Source of the DNA: a bacterium
Lineage (GTDB): Bacteria > SAR324 > XYD2-FULL-50-16
Assembly: GCA_018829445.1 (NCBI GenBank)
Contig: JAHJTV010000029.1
Coordinates: 48,933-112,932, forward strand
DNA: 64,000 nucleotides
Direction: 5' to 3'
Shown: positions 8,258 through 17,123 of the stretch, piece after piece
Layout: every line of letters starts with the position of its first letter
Position numbering within the stretch: position 1 is the stretch's first letter
The notes under the pieces: model-generated
Told to the model about the DNA's origin: nothing
Seen by the model: the letters and a program-made list of their open reading frames with translations, nothing else
Databases searched by the model: none
Program-made: the position numbers and the translations under genes

Positions 8258-9868
8258 TTAAGATTCAGGAATTGATTTTGATGAGGACTGTCCGAAGGGA
8301 ATTCCAAGTTTTCTCAGCCGATGTCGCAAAGTACTCGAATGAAGACCTAATTTTACGGCAGCACCATCCTTTCCTTGAATCTTGCCTTGAGTCAGTTGCA
8401 GCACCCCTTTTATATGAGTGCGAATAACGTCTTCAAGGTTCAGACAAGCTTCAGGTGATATTGATATATGGGAACCGGAAACAGGAGGATTCGCTGCTAT
8501 TGAAGAGGTAAAATCCATAAATGTCAGATGTTCATTGGATCGATGTCTGCGGTTGCGAATAATCTCGCGTTCCACAACATTTTCCAATTCTCGGACATTA
8601 CCCGGCCAATCGTACTGTTTTAGGCGATTAAAAGCAGCGGGGGAAACAAAAGGACGATGATTTAGCTTCATCTCCTGAGTTTTACGATCAATAAAATAGG
8701 TCACAAGATCGGGAATATCATCAACACGGTCCCGTAAGGGCGGAATCGTTATCGGGAAGACGTTTAAGCGAAACCATAAATCTTCGCGGAAATCGCCGTT
8801 TTCGACCATTTTTTGCAGATTACGATGAGTTGCTGCCATGATGCGGACATTTACCGGAATGGGTTTATTCCCCCCAATCCTTTCTATATGTCGATCTTGT
8901 ATCACACGCAATAAGCGGACTTGGGCATTGGAATGTAGTTCACCGATTTCATCTAGAAAGATCGTTCCGCCATGGGCGCGTTCAAATCGGCCCCGTTTTT
9001 GAGAAATAGCACCGGTAAAAGCGCCTTTTTCATGGCCGAACAGTTCACTATCGATAAGATTATCCGGAATGGCACCACAGTTTACTTTAATCAGAGGGCC
9101 ATCTCTTCTGGATGAGGTATAGTGGATAGCATTTGCTATCACTTCCTTACCAACACCGGTTTCACCTAAAAGCAATACGTTGCTGTTGAGTTCGGCCACC
9201 TGGTTAACACTATCGATAACGTCTCTTAATCCGGAACTTCGGCCAATGATCTCGTCTCCGGAGATCATGTGCAGTTCATTGAAAAGGTACCGGTTATCAT
9301 CCTTTAGATTTTCCTTGAGACGTTTCAATTCATCAAAACGATGAATATTGGACATGGCTAGAGCTAACGGATCATGAAGTAACTTGAGTAAACGCTGGTG
9401 TTCTTCGGTAAACAGGTTAGCGTCCTCAGAAAAAAGGACAACAACACCTAGACGAGATTTTTTCACACGAAGACGAAGTGCAAGAAATGATGGCTTTTTA
9501 AGTCCCAGAGCAGCACCTATTCTTTGCGATATCGGTGTGCTGTCAGGATGATTGACAAGTTCGGAATTGTCTGTATGTTCCCTGTCCAAAATCATTTGCT
9601 GCTCAGATTTTGGAAGCATGATGGGTTTGTCCAGTTGATTAACTTTGATGACGGATTCTAATCCCAAAGCACGCAAACCGCCAATTTCAGGATCATAGTA
9701 GTCGAGCAGAATCCCGGAAAGAGGCATATAGCGTTTTAAAAAAAACAGACTGTTTTTCAGTATTTCACTAACTTCCAGGCTACCGCAAATTTGAAGGGTA
9801 CCCTCGTGGAAGAAAGTCATGTCGTTTGTTTTCATTAATCTTTGAAAGGGAGCTTCACAATTCGCCAT
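8258..9868 (-). CDS. Sigma-54-dependent transcriptional activator with N-terminal GAF-like sensor
   Basis: A 536-residue enhancer-binding protein. Residues about 15-190 form a GAF-like sensory domain. The AAA+ domain has Walker A GETGVGKE (about 236), the sigma-54 contact loop GAFTGA (about 283), Walker [13 protein letters not shown] (about 300) and the arginine-finger region [13 protein letters not shown]. The C-terminus has a Fis-type HTH ([15 protein letters not shown]). The layout resembles NorR/FhlA-type regulators. It lies convergent to the Mo-oxidoreductase operon and shares the TGTCA-N4-TGACA palindrome with that operon's control region, so it is the likely direct activator. The signal sensed is not known. 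Confidence 0.92.
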   Translation of the reverse strand: MANCEAPFQRLMKTNDMTFFHEGTLQICGSLEVSEILKNSLFFLKRYMPLSGILLDYYDPEIGGLRALGLESVIKVNQLDKPIMLPKSEQQMILDREHTDNSELVNHPDSTPISQRIGAALGLKKPSFLALRLRVKKSRLGVVVLFSEDANLFTEEHQRLLKLLHDPLALAMSNIHRFDELKRLKENLKDDNRYLFNELHMISGDEIIGRSSGLRDVIDSVNQVAELNSNVLLLGETGVGKEVIANAIHYTSSRRDGPLIKVNCGAIPDNLIDSELFGHEKGAFTGAISQKRGRFERAHGGTIFLDEIGELHSNAQVRLLRVIQDRHIERIGGNKPIPVNVRIMAATHRNLQKMVENGDFREDLWFRLNVFPITIPPLRDRVDDIPDLVTYFIDRKTQEMKLNHRPFVSPAAFNRLKQYDWPGNVRELENVVEREIIRNRRHRSNEHLTFMDFTSSIAANPPVSGSHISISPEACLNLEDVIRTHIKGVLQLTQGKIQGKDGAAVKLGLHSSTLRHRLRKLGIPFGQSSSKSIPES

Positions 9869-10196
9869 CTTAACCGATTGAACAAATTATTAGGGTGTCA
9901 CATATGACAGCTCGTGTCTATACGATATAGTCTGTCTATCCCCAAGTCGGCAGTTCATGATTGATATTTCACATTTTTTTCACCTTCTTTTTATCTGGAT
10001 TTCACATAACCATTGCTATGCTGATTATACATTCTATCGAACCGTGGAAGTACTAAACACTGACGATGACGATGACAGGAAATTTTGCAGGAAAGAGTAT
10101 TACAGCCCAAATAAACTTAATAAGCACCTCGAAAGCTATTCTCTTCAAGAAAACACAGAAAACAGTTTATGAGGTACAAATAAAGGAGACCGAATA
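9869..10196. other. Divergent intergenic region
   Basis: Lies between the activator and the cytochrome gene and carries the palindrome at 9896. No clean -24/-12 promoter was found for the rightward gene; TTTCACATAACCATTGCT near 10000 has the right words but spacing two bases too long. An open frame at 9957-10172 has no ribosome site and an acidic low-complexity run, so it is not called. Confidence 0.4.
9896..9909. promoter_or_regulatory. Candidate activator site 3, upstream of the activator gene
   Basis: TGTCACATATGACA, one base from the perfect palindrome at 1521. It is 28-41 bp upstream of the activator ATG, where binding would more likely repress or auto-tune the activator than activate it. 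It could also serve the divergent cytochrome gene at 10197. Confidence 0.65.
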
Positions 10197-11405
10197 ATGA
10201 AATTAAAACTGAAAAAAAACTGGTTGTATTTTACGGTTAATATTCTCTTGGGATTAATGTGTTGGCATTTTTTGTCGGATTTGATCGCCGGTCAATCCCC
10301 GGACAAAATGCTGACTAGAACCGGCGAGATGACACTATGGCTGTTGATTTTAACCATCGCCTGTACGCCAATCGCCCGGACATTCAAAATTAAACACTAT
10401 CGACGATATCGAAAAGCGTTTGGGATATTCTCTTTTCTGTATGTATTGCTGCATGTTGCTGCATTTCTGACCAAAAGCAGATGGAACCTGTCGGAAACTG
10501 CGATCTCCCTGTTTTCGGAATGGAATCTGATCCTTGCTTTTCTGTCATTTCTGATCATGATCCCCTTGGGCCTTACCTCAAATCGTTTTTCACTTCGATT
10601 ACTGAAGAAACGCTGGAATAGCCTGCATCGAAGCACTTACTTGCTGGTGATATTGGCTTTCGGGCATGTCCTTTTCCTTACGGACAGCTATCAGCCCGAT
10701 AAACTCGCCTACGGAGTGGTGATTGCCCTTCTGCTCATCCTGCGATTACCGGTTGTGTCAAACCTGTTTCACCCAACTGCCAAAGCCGGTCGAAGCCAAA
10801 TAAAATCAATCAAATCATCCAATGGCTTATCCAAATCCGGAAACGCTTTGCTGATGATTATTGCCGGATCGATAACCATGGTGAGTTTTATCAACGGAAA
10901 TGCTGAGGCTGACACTGGTCAGCCATACACCTATGATCCCAACCATGGAGTGTTTTCAACCTTGTTTATGGCATCTGAAATGCCGATCGTCAAAAACGGG
11001 AAAACCCGGCAGCTTTGCGGTGTCCAGTGTCATTGGACGTTTCAACCGGGATTGCTGCCCCAGAGTTCATGGGAAAGAATCATGAATCAACTGCAGGATC
11101 ACTTCGGAGAAACCATAAATCTCAGCCCGGACGAAAAAGAGGAGATCAGCAGATACCTTATGCAAAACTCTGCCGATCATACAGCATCCAGGGTAGCCGT
11201 AAACATTCTTGATAGTCTCAAAGGGACAACGCCCGGCTCCATGGATTCAATCCCCTATCTGAAAAAAAAGCATTCAGATATTGATGCCGGGATGTTTCAA
11301 CATGAATCGGTAGTCAGATTTTCCAACTGCCCTGCCTGCCATATAGGAGTCGAGCAATCAGGAAGCTACAAGGAAAAACATGTGAGCCTGCCTGAAGGTC
11401 TGTGA
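10197..11405 (+). CDS. Ferric-reductase-like (MsrQ/YedZ-type) membrane domain fused to diheme cytochrome c
   Basis: A 402-residue fusion starting behind AAAGGAG. Residues 1-190 form about six hydrophobic segments of the ferric-reductase/MsrQ heme-b type, with paired histidines in LLHVAAF, SLHRSTY and FGHVLF. A further hydrophobic segment near 215-235 leads to a periplasmic domain like the diheme cytochrome c (DHC) family: PGLLPQSSWERIM, a DHFGE segment, LMQNSADH and CPACH. The first heme site reads CGVQCH, so it is CX3CH instead of CX2CH; the second is CPACH. The protein probably moves electrons across the membrane between quinones and a periplasmic partner. Proximity to the Mo operon and the shared palindrome suggest common function, which is inference. 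Confidence 0.8.
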   Translation: MKLKLKKNWLYFTVNILLGLMCWHFLSDLIAGQSPDKMLTRTGEMTLWLLILTIACTPIARTFKIKHYRRYRKAFGIFSFLYVLLHVAAFLTKSRWNLSETAISLFSEWNLILAFLSFLIMIPLGLTSNRFSLRLLKKRWNSLHRSTYLLVILAFGHVLFLTDSYQPDKLAYGVVIALLLILRLPVVSNLFHPTAKAGRSQIKSIKSSNGLSKSGNALLMIIAGSITMVSFINGNAEADTGQPYTYDPNHGVFSTLFMASEMPIVKNGKTRQLCGVQCHWTFQPGLLPQSSWERIMNQLQDHFGETINLSPDEKEEISRYLMQNSADHTASRVAVNILDSLKGTTPGSMDSIPYLKKKHSDIDAGMFQHESVVRFSNCPACHIGVEQSGSYKEKHVSLPEGL

Positions 11406-11532
11406 ATCTTTGGGAGACGTTTAACCGACATTTCCACCCTTCATCTCTTAACTCACATTTCAGGATTTTCTAATTCTGCTTTGAAAAAGACTGTGTGATG
11501 GGCGTGTCTTCGATGCCCATCCTGACAAAACA

Positions 11533-11703
11533 CTATGAAACGTTATTATCAGTATTCATGTTTTCAATAACAGTGCTGTTTTGATAATAACCTGGACCTC
11601 CACACCCCCATCCTCTTCCTCGGAACAAACCACAACTGCTGAGTGTAAAAACCAAGGTTATAAAAGTGGCTGAATATAATAATACTCTTTTTGTTTTAAT
11701 CAT
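11533..11703 (-). CDS. Small lipoprotein (56 aa), unknown function
   Basis: A 56-codon frame with ATG preceded by AAAGGTAAGCTC. The translation has a positively charged start (MIKTKR), a hydrophobic stretch and a lipobox LSSC near residue 24, then a short Gly-rich tail (RGRGWGCGGPGYY). This is a complete lipoprotein signal followed by only about 33 mature residues. No family is recognised. It lies antisense to and downstream of the diheme fusion gene. Confidence 0.55.
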   Translation of the reverse strand: MIKTKRVLLYSATFITLVFTLSSCGLFRGRGWGCGGPGYYQNSTVIENMNTDNNVS

Positions 11704-12009
11704 GAGCTTACCTTTATTTTAGTAAAGTGAATCTGAATAATGAATAGTGCCTGAACATCATACTATTTGATACACCAGAGAACAGAAAATATTTCATTTT
11801 TTTGGGGAATATTTAAGGGGCAAAATGGGAAGATGAACGAATTGTTACATTATTTGAAATATATCGCTCTTTCAATTATATTACCCCATAATAGAACAAA
11901 TCAATGGAGATTGATTTAGCCGTCCAAGAGGAGGTAATTACGAGAAGTGAAGCAACTCCTGGCGTGAATGGGAATGCGACAGTCGCCTGGTCATGAATAA
12001 TCTCAATTT
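11704..12009. other. Intergenic region
   Basis: AT-rich sequence between the small lipoprotein and the thioredoxin-like gene. No gene or clear hairpin seen; it must hold the promoter of the lipoprotein gene. Confidence 0.3.
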
Positions 12010-12513
12010 CTAGTATTGTACCGTATTATCAGCCTGGATTAACAGAGCCTTTAATTTGGTTCTCGAAGGTACAACACCCGAGGTTATGATTTTTCCGTTA
12101 ATGACCAGCGCCGGAGAAACCACGGCACCGTACCGTCCTATTTCAGCAATATCGCGGACATGCTCCAGGTCAGCCTTAATACCTGTTTCAACAAGGATTT
12201 CCATGACTTCGCGCTCAAGTCTTTCGCATCGGGGGCAACCCGGTCCCAGTACTTTAATCTCAAGTATTTCCCCGAAAGCTTCTGCAACCGTTTCTCCGAT
12301 ATGTTTTTTAAACTCGCGTAAAAAGGCCTGTGCATATTCATCCCGGAGATCCGGCACTATATAATTGTTTTGGGATAGTTCCTCTACCAACATCTGTCCG
12401 ATCTGTTCATCGGTCATATCCCTGCACCGATCTACTGCTTCTTCCAGTACTTTTTTCAAACCGCTGATACCAATCTTGTTCTTGCCGACGCGTATTTGCA
12501 CAAAATCATTCAT
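12010..12513 (-). CDS. Thioredoxin-like redox-active disulfide protein with N-terminal helical domain
   Basis: A 167-residue protein. The C-terminal 80 residues are a small thioredoxin-fold domain with the active site GPGCPRCE and the cis-proline region VSPALVINGKI, as in archaeal/bacterial 'redox-active disulfide protein 2'. The N-terminal ~85 residues are predicted helical and charged, with no recognised family. It is the last gene of the minus-strand redox cluster and resembles the 78-residue protein at 15411 in its C-terminal domain. Confidence 0.75.
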   Translation of the reverse strand: MNDFVQIRVGKNKIGISGLKKVLEEAVDRCRDMTDEQIGQMLVEELSQNNYIVPDLRDEYAQAFLREFKKHIGETVAEAFGEILEIKVLGPGCPRCERLEREVMEILVETGIKADLEHVRDIAEIGRYGAVVSPALVINGKIITSGVVPSRTKLKALLIQADNTVQY

Positions 12514-12811
12514 GATCCAACCTTAAATTTCCAGATTAATTCTTTTTCACCAACTGGCAAAAACACCCAATACTCCCCTGTTCAAATGGACACGGATTCC
12601 ATCTTCACTGTCGACTATTTTTACCAATTGTATCTTTTCCCAAATGTGACGCCGCCCCCATCTGAATCAATCTGAACAATCGCTAATTTTTGTAATTGAT
12701 TGCCGGAGACAAATTATATCGTTTATAAAGACTTCACTTCCTGGAGTCGGTATCAGACTTGTTAGGACGAATAGTCAAAATCTGATGAACATTACATCGA
12801 CTAAAATGTAT

Positions 12812-13519
12812 TTAAATATAAAATGGGCTGACAATGAAATAAATCCCAAGAACACAAATGAGAATACCTGCTCCTTTTCGGAACCAGATACCACCACGTT
12901 GCCAAGCCCTGTTTTCGATCAGGCCTTGCACCAGAGCCGCTGAACTACCGGCTATCAGAATCGGCAGACAATGGCCGATGGCAAACAGCAGGATATAGAG
13001 GATACCTGTCCCAACCTGTTTCTGTATTGTGATGATTGCCAAAATGGGAGCGATGAATCCAAAGGTACAGGTCCCGGACAGAATGCCATAAGCTAGCCCC
13101 AGCAAAAAAGCACCGGAGTAACCTTTGAGATTAATACGTGTCAACATATTACCCGATACACTGCACCTCTCCACACCCAGTATTCCTAATGACACCCAGA
13201 TCAGAATCACCCCGATAATAATCTGCCAATAATTACCAACATCCCCCAGCATCCTTCCCAGCAATGAACAAACAATCCCGACCAACGTAATTGTGGTAAA
13301 CAACCCGGCAGTAAAAAGAGCGGAGTAAACACCAGCCTGCCGGGTATCAAGTGTTTTCCGCTGCCCCCCAATGTAAGCAACAATCAGGGGAATGGATGCA
13401 ATATGACAGGGGCTGAACAGAACACTAGTCATTCCCCAGGTAAAACTCCCGACAGCACCAATCATGGATCCATTTACAATCCACTGATTTACTGTAAGGA
13501 ATAGTGAGTTCAGCATCAT
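12812..13519 (-). CDS. CcdA/DsbD-type membrane thiol-disulfide transporter
   Basis: About 235 residues with six hydrophobic segments. The conserved cysteines are in LFSPCHIASIPL (first segment) and SGTCTFGFIAP (fourth), the positions used by CcdA to pass reducing equivalents across the membrane. The longer frame to 13612 has a basic, non-hydrophobic N-terminus; the start at 13519 follows TTAGGA and places the first membrane segment normally. CcdA usually works with a periplasmic thioredoxin such as the one at 13966. Confidence 0.82.
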   Translation of the reverse strand: MMLNSLFLTVNQWIVNGSMIGAVGSFTWGMTSVLFSPCHIASIPLIVAYIGGQRKTLDTRQAGVYSALFTAGLFTTITLVGIVCSLLGRMLGDVGNYWQIIIGVILIWVSLGILGVERCSVSGNMLTRINLKGYSGAFLLGLAYGILSGTCTFGFIAPILAIITIQKQVGTGILYILLFAIGHCLPILIAGSSAALVQGLIENRAWQRGGIWFRKGAGILICVLGIYFIVSPFYI

Positions 13520-13965
13520 CAATCCTAATGATTTATAAGGTAAATCCCCAGACAGCTTGAAACCCCAAGGGCAACGATGGGGCTGACGCCTAACAAAATG
13601 GATAAAACGCACTTTTTTATGACTCTGCCCTTCTCAAATTTTTTTTGTAAGAGCAAGCTCTTTGCAGAATCAGAGATTTAGATCAAGCGCCCAAACGGAT
13701 TGGAACCGGACAATACGGAGCGTTATTAAAAAGGGTGCTCCATTAACACCTATCTGCAATTTGTTTGCTCATTAGCGGACGAACTGCCCACACTTGTGGG
13801 TTTTCACAATCCGAATGTGCTGGATGACGGTTTATGGGCTGAAGATGAAAATAATCCACAACCATTGAAAAAGAAAACCGAGGTCAAAAAAACGAAAACC
13901 AACTTGAAATGATTTATGTAAACCATATCTGATGAGCTCCTTTTTCAAGGCTAATTACGAAATAT
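13520..13965. other. Intergenic region with a possible ORF remnant
   Basis: Between the CcdA gene and the membrane thioredoxin gene. A plus-strand open frame at 13730-13912 (listed separately) is the only structure seen. Confidence 0.3.
13730..13912 (+). pseudogene. Possible C-terminal remnant of an unrecognised gene
   Basis: A 60-codon open stretch with no good start codon translates into protein-like sequence (LADELPTLVGFHNPNVLDDG, a Lys-rich tail). It is opposite in strand to its neighbours and interrupts the spacing of the redox cluster. It may be the end of a lost gene. No family recognised. Confidence 0.25.
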
Positions 13966-14532
13966 TCAACCTGGTCCTTTCCTGAATCTGATAAAAAACA
14001 AGCCGGAAAAAATAAGAATGGTGATGCAGACGCAAGCAACAATAACCCATACCAGGTTAGCGATTAGCCAGCCTTTTGGCTCAACTTCCTTTTTCCCAAC
14101 AGGTTTTATGCCTGCCTGACCGGGCAGTTTCGCACCCAAGGCATCCAGCATCCGAACAATTGACTCTTCATCCAGAAAACCCTCATGGCGAAACACTTCC
14201 GTTCCATCCCTATCAAAAAAAATTTGCGTGGGGATTGTCCGAATCCCAAAACGTTTTGCTTCACTAGCGTCTTTCCAGACATCAACGAAGATAACAGCAG
14301 CTCTCCCCCTATATTCTCTCTCAAGCTTTTCAAGTATGGGGGCCATCATTTTACAGGGCACACAGGCCTTCGCCCCCAGATCTAGAACCGTTGGCATATC
14401 TTTTTCCGGGATTTGCCTGTATTCCCCCGTTTGAGACAAGCCTGAGTATGACAACAATATGCAAATCAAAAAAAAGACCGAAAGTGCCATGTATTTACAA
14501 GGTGCAGCTTGTGAACCCGTGGATAAAGCCAT
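13966..14532 (-). CDS. Membrane-anchored periplasmic thioredoxin
   Basis: A 188-residue protein. The N-terminal hydrophobic segment (residues about 12-30) is a signal or anchor. The thioredoxin domain has the active site KACVPCKMM in place of WCGPCK, followed by the cis-proline region IRTIPTQIFFD. A second hydrophobic segment near the C-terminus (WVIVACVCITILIFSG) should anchor it. The start at 14532 is behind ACGGAGTTCTTT; the longer frame begins inside the upstream gene. With CcdA next to it, it forms a reductive relay to the periplasm. Confidence 0.85.
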   Translation of the reverse strand: MALSTGSQAAPCKYMALSVFFLICILLSYSGLSQTGEYRQIPEKDMPTVLDLGAKACVPCKMMAPILEKLEREYRGRAAVIFVDVWKDASEAKRFGIRTIPTQIFFDRDGTEVFRHEGFLDEESIVRMLDALGAKLPGQAGIKPVGKKEVEPKGWLIANLVWVIVACVCITILIFSGLFFIRFRKGPG

Positions 14533-14563
14533 AAAGAACTCCGTTAAATAGCGATATCTGATT

Positions 14564-14887
14564 CTACTTTTCACAGTCACACGACACATTCCCCCTGATA
14601 ATCTCCTGCCAGTCTCCAATTACATCGTGCGTCCAGCAGTCATCGGCACCTGCTGCCTCTCTCATTACCAGGGCGAGGATATAAGCCAATTCTTTAACCG
14701 TTGCTCCAGCCTCCAAAGCGCCCTTGAAGTGTTTCAGAACACAAGGCTTTGATCGCCCTTTTATCGATAACGCAAAACAGATAAACTGATATGTTTTTTC
14801 ATCAATTGATCTCTTTTCAGCGTAGAGATTGTCCATATTGTCCAGAATCTCAGAAAATTCCGGGAAAAATTCGGCTAACATTCTCAT
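14564..14887 (-). CDS. Carboxymuconolactone decarboxylase / AhpD-like protein
   Basis: A 107-residue helical protein starting behind AAAGGAGG. The motif KPCVLKHFKGALEAGATVKELAYIL is the AhpD/CMD core, with a Cys and His four residues apart. Unlike AhpD, only one Cys is present there; extra cysteines occur near the C-terminus (DDCW, SCDC). In redox clusters such proteins may act as thiol peroxidases or thiol adaptors. It lies 31 bp upstream of the thioredoxin gene on the same strand. Confidence 0.75.
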   Translation of the reverse strand: MRMLAEFFPEFSEILDNMDNLYAEKRSIDEKTYQFICFALSIKGRSKPCVLKHFKGALEAGATVKELAYILALVMREAAGADDCWTHDVIGDWQEIIRGNVSCDCEK

Positions 14888-15024
14888 AATAAACCTCCTT
14901 TGAATTCCGTTAAAAAGGAAATACTCAATTGCTATACTGAATCTGAAAAAGTTGCTGCTTCTGATTTGCCTTAAACCGGGCATCAGCTTTAGTCAGACGT
15001 CAAAAAAATCAATGTCCGTTTATC

Positions 15025-15396
15025 CTAGATGACACTCTCCTCAGTTTGAATGATTTTCTGTCGAATGGATCTGATCGTCTGATCTGTGACACTGGTTTCG
15101 CCCTTTTTAAGCCCCATTTCTGTTAAAACATAGCTCTTTGGAGTTACACCCACCCTTTCCAAAGAAAGCCTGGCGCAATATTTATCACATCCATCAATGG
15201 TAATGTTCTCTGTTGCACCTTTGGCTGACTCGATAAAACCGGAAAGCCCGGCGCCAATGGCAGCTACACAGGTCATTTTTCCAAATCCATCTCTTGATAA
15301 CCCCCTGGCGACACGATCAGAAACATTACCGACATCTGATGCCCCAGAGCAGGCATACAACAAGACAGTCTTTTCGTTTCCACAACACTCAGACAT
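15025..15396 (-). CDS. DGC-domain putative zinc-binding protein
   Basis: A 123-residue small Cys-rich protein of the DGC domain type, whose name comes from the conserved Asp-Gly-Cys here seen as IDGCDKYCA. Other cysteines are in SECCGN, LLYACSG and MTCVAA. The ATG at 15396 is behind AAAGGAG. The function of the family is not established; members are often next to ArsR, permease and thioredoxin genes, as here. The gene overlaps the end of the upstream thioredoxin-like gene only by its leader. Confidence 0.75.
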   Translation of the reverse strand: MSECCGNEKTVLLYACSGASDVGNVSDRVARGLSRDGFGKMTCVAAIGAGLSGFIESAKGATENITIDGCDKYCARLSLERVGVTPKSYVLTEMGLKKGETSVTDQTIRSIRQKIIQTEESVI

Positions 15397-15410
15397 GTTT
15401 TCTCCTTTTT

Positions 15411-15647
15411 TCAATCGTTGATTAATTGTTTAAGTTTCTCTATGGACGGAACGGCTCCCGTGGATTTAACGTCTCCATCAACTACTAAAGCCGGTGTAAT
15501 CATAACACCATATTTTACAAATTCATTCATATCAGTGACTTTTTCCACTTCATATTCAATATTCATCTGGCCGGCAGCCTGGTTTACCTGTTCATAAAGT
15601 TTGTTGCATTTGGCGCAACCGCTTCCCAGTATCTTAATCGATTTCAC
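15411..15647 (-). CDS. Small thioredoxin-fold protein (redox-active disulfide protein 2 type)
   Basis: A 78-residue single-domain thioredoxin fold with active site GSGCAKCNKL and cis-proline segment ITPALVVDG. Proteins of this type are glutaredoxin-like and are often encoded next to ArsP-family permeases. It lies 106 bp downstream of the permease gene and 14 bp upstream of the DGC gene start, on the same strand. Confidence 0.82.
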   Translation of the reverse strand: MKSIKILGSGCAKCNKLYEQVNQAAGQMNIEYEVEKVTDMNEFVKYGVMITPALVVDGDVKSTGAVPSIEKLKQLIND

Positions 15648-15753
15648 TTTTTTGACTCCTGTTCAATGTTTTATTGATCTAACCCCATAAACTGGATAAG
15701 TACCTAAAAGACAATTTCCTGCTAAAAAACCGCAGAAAATGATCTGTAAGGTA

Positions 15754-17052
15754 CTAAAAGAAACTACCGAAAATCATGCCGCAGATCGTGGACATGATGA
15801 TAACAAGTAGTATGAACGCAATTGTTTTTTTATTCCCCAAGACACTTCGAATAACAAGCATGTTGGGAAGCGATAAGGCAGGGCCCGACAATAACAACGC
15901 AAGAGCAGGGCCATTACCCATTCCGTTTCCGATCAGCCCCTGCAGAATAGGGATTTCGGTCAAAGTAGCAAAGTACATGAACGCACCGACAACGGAAGCA
16001 AACAGATTGGACCAGAGTGAATTGCCACCAACCGCCCAATCTACCCAGGCAGATGGAATAATACCTTCTCCCCCCGGTCTTCCAAGTAGAAGTCCCGCTG
16101 CCAATACGCCAAATAGCAATAGTGGCAATATTTGTTTTGTAAAATCCCAGGTTTGACCAAACCACTCTTCAGCTTCTCCTTTGTCTGTGCTGGTGACGAT
16201 TCCCAGGCCAACGGCTCCGACAGCAAAGGACAGCAAAGGAATAGCAGGGAAAGTAAAAGCAACAATAATCACCGGAACGGCAATCAATAACAGTTTCCAG
16301 AGTTTTATTTCAAACCAACGGTACAAAACAAACCCCAATCCGATTGCCGCTATTCCAGTAATCATCCACTTAATAGCAAAAATCTGAAACCAGATTCCCG
16401 ATGAGGTATCCGGTCTCCCCCAGTTTGCGAAAACCAGAATTGCAACCATCAGAGCGAAAAAAATACCGTTTTGCCAAAGGGGACGTTTAACCTCTACCTC
16501 AGGCATGGCCATCATTCCAACCTTTCTTTCCGCTTCTTCTTTTCGAAAAAGAAAATGCATGACTAACCCGATGATTATGGCAAACAGGATGGCACCCACT
16601 GCTCTTGCAATGCCCAGAGGCGCACCCAGAACACGGGCAGTCAATATAATCGCCAGAACATTGATGGCAGGTCCTGAATAAAGAAAGGCTGTGGCTGGGC
16701 CGATTCCAGCCCCCATGCGGTAAATTCCTGAAAACAAAGGCAGAACAGTACAAGAACAAACAGCCAGTACTGATCCCGAAACTGAAGAAACCCCATATGA
16801 TACAACCTTATTCGCGGTTGGACCCAGATATTTCATCACGGATTCCTGGCTAATGAATACCGCAATTGCTCCCGCAATGAAAAAAGCGGGAATCAGGCAG
16901 AGAATTACATGCTCCTGTGCATACCATTTAACAAGGTGGAAAGCCTCCAAAATAGCATTGTCGAATCGCGATATTCCCATCGGCAAAAAAAACGCAATTA
17001 GGAAGCCTGATGTTATCCATACCAGTGCCTTCCACTCGCTTTTCCAAATCAT
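15754..17052 (-). CDS. ArsP/DUF318-family permease
   Basis: A 432-residue polytopic membrane protein with two related halves. The conserved core is CSCTVLPLFSGIYRMGAG followed by LYSGPAINVLAI; the second half has FATLTEIPIL and LLLSGPALSLPNML. This is the permease family (PF03773 type) whose best studied member ArsP exports trivalent organoarsenicals; many members have unknown substrates. It is the first structural gene after the ArsR regulator. Confidence 0.85.
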   Translation of the reverse strand: MIWKSEWKALVWITSGFLIAFFLPMGISRFDNAILEAFHLVKWYAQEHVILCLIPAFFIAGAIAVFISQESVMKYLGPTANKVVSYGVSSVSGSVLAVCSCTVLPLFSGIYRMGAGIGPATAFLYSGPAINVLAIILTARVLGAPLGIARAVGAILFAIIIGLVMHFLFRKEEAERKVGMMAMPEVEVKRPLWQNGIFFALMVAILVFANWGRPDTSSGIWFQIFAIKWMITGIAAIGLGFVLYRWFEIKLWKLLLIAVPVIIVAFTFPAIPLLSFAVGAVGLGIVTSTDKGEAEEWFGQTWDFTKQILPLLLFGVLAAGLLLGRPGGEGIIPSAWVDWAVGGNSLWSNLFASVVGAFMYFATLTEIPILQGLIGNGMGNGPALALLLSGPALSLPNMLVIRSVLGNKKTIAFILLVIIMSTICGMIFGSFF

Positions 17053-17123
17053 CTTTATTACTCCTTTATATCTTTTATATTTCTTATTTGGCCAATAAGG
17101 AAATTTTTAGATGAAAAAAAAAA

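Noticed and set aside
9990..10020. Possible sigma-54 promoter TTTCACATAACCATTGCT
   Set aside because: Distance between the two conserved elements is two bases too long.
9957..10172. 71-codon frame upstream of the diheme fusion gene
   Set aside because: No Shine-Dalgarno sequence, acidic run and atypical composition; probably leader.
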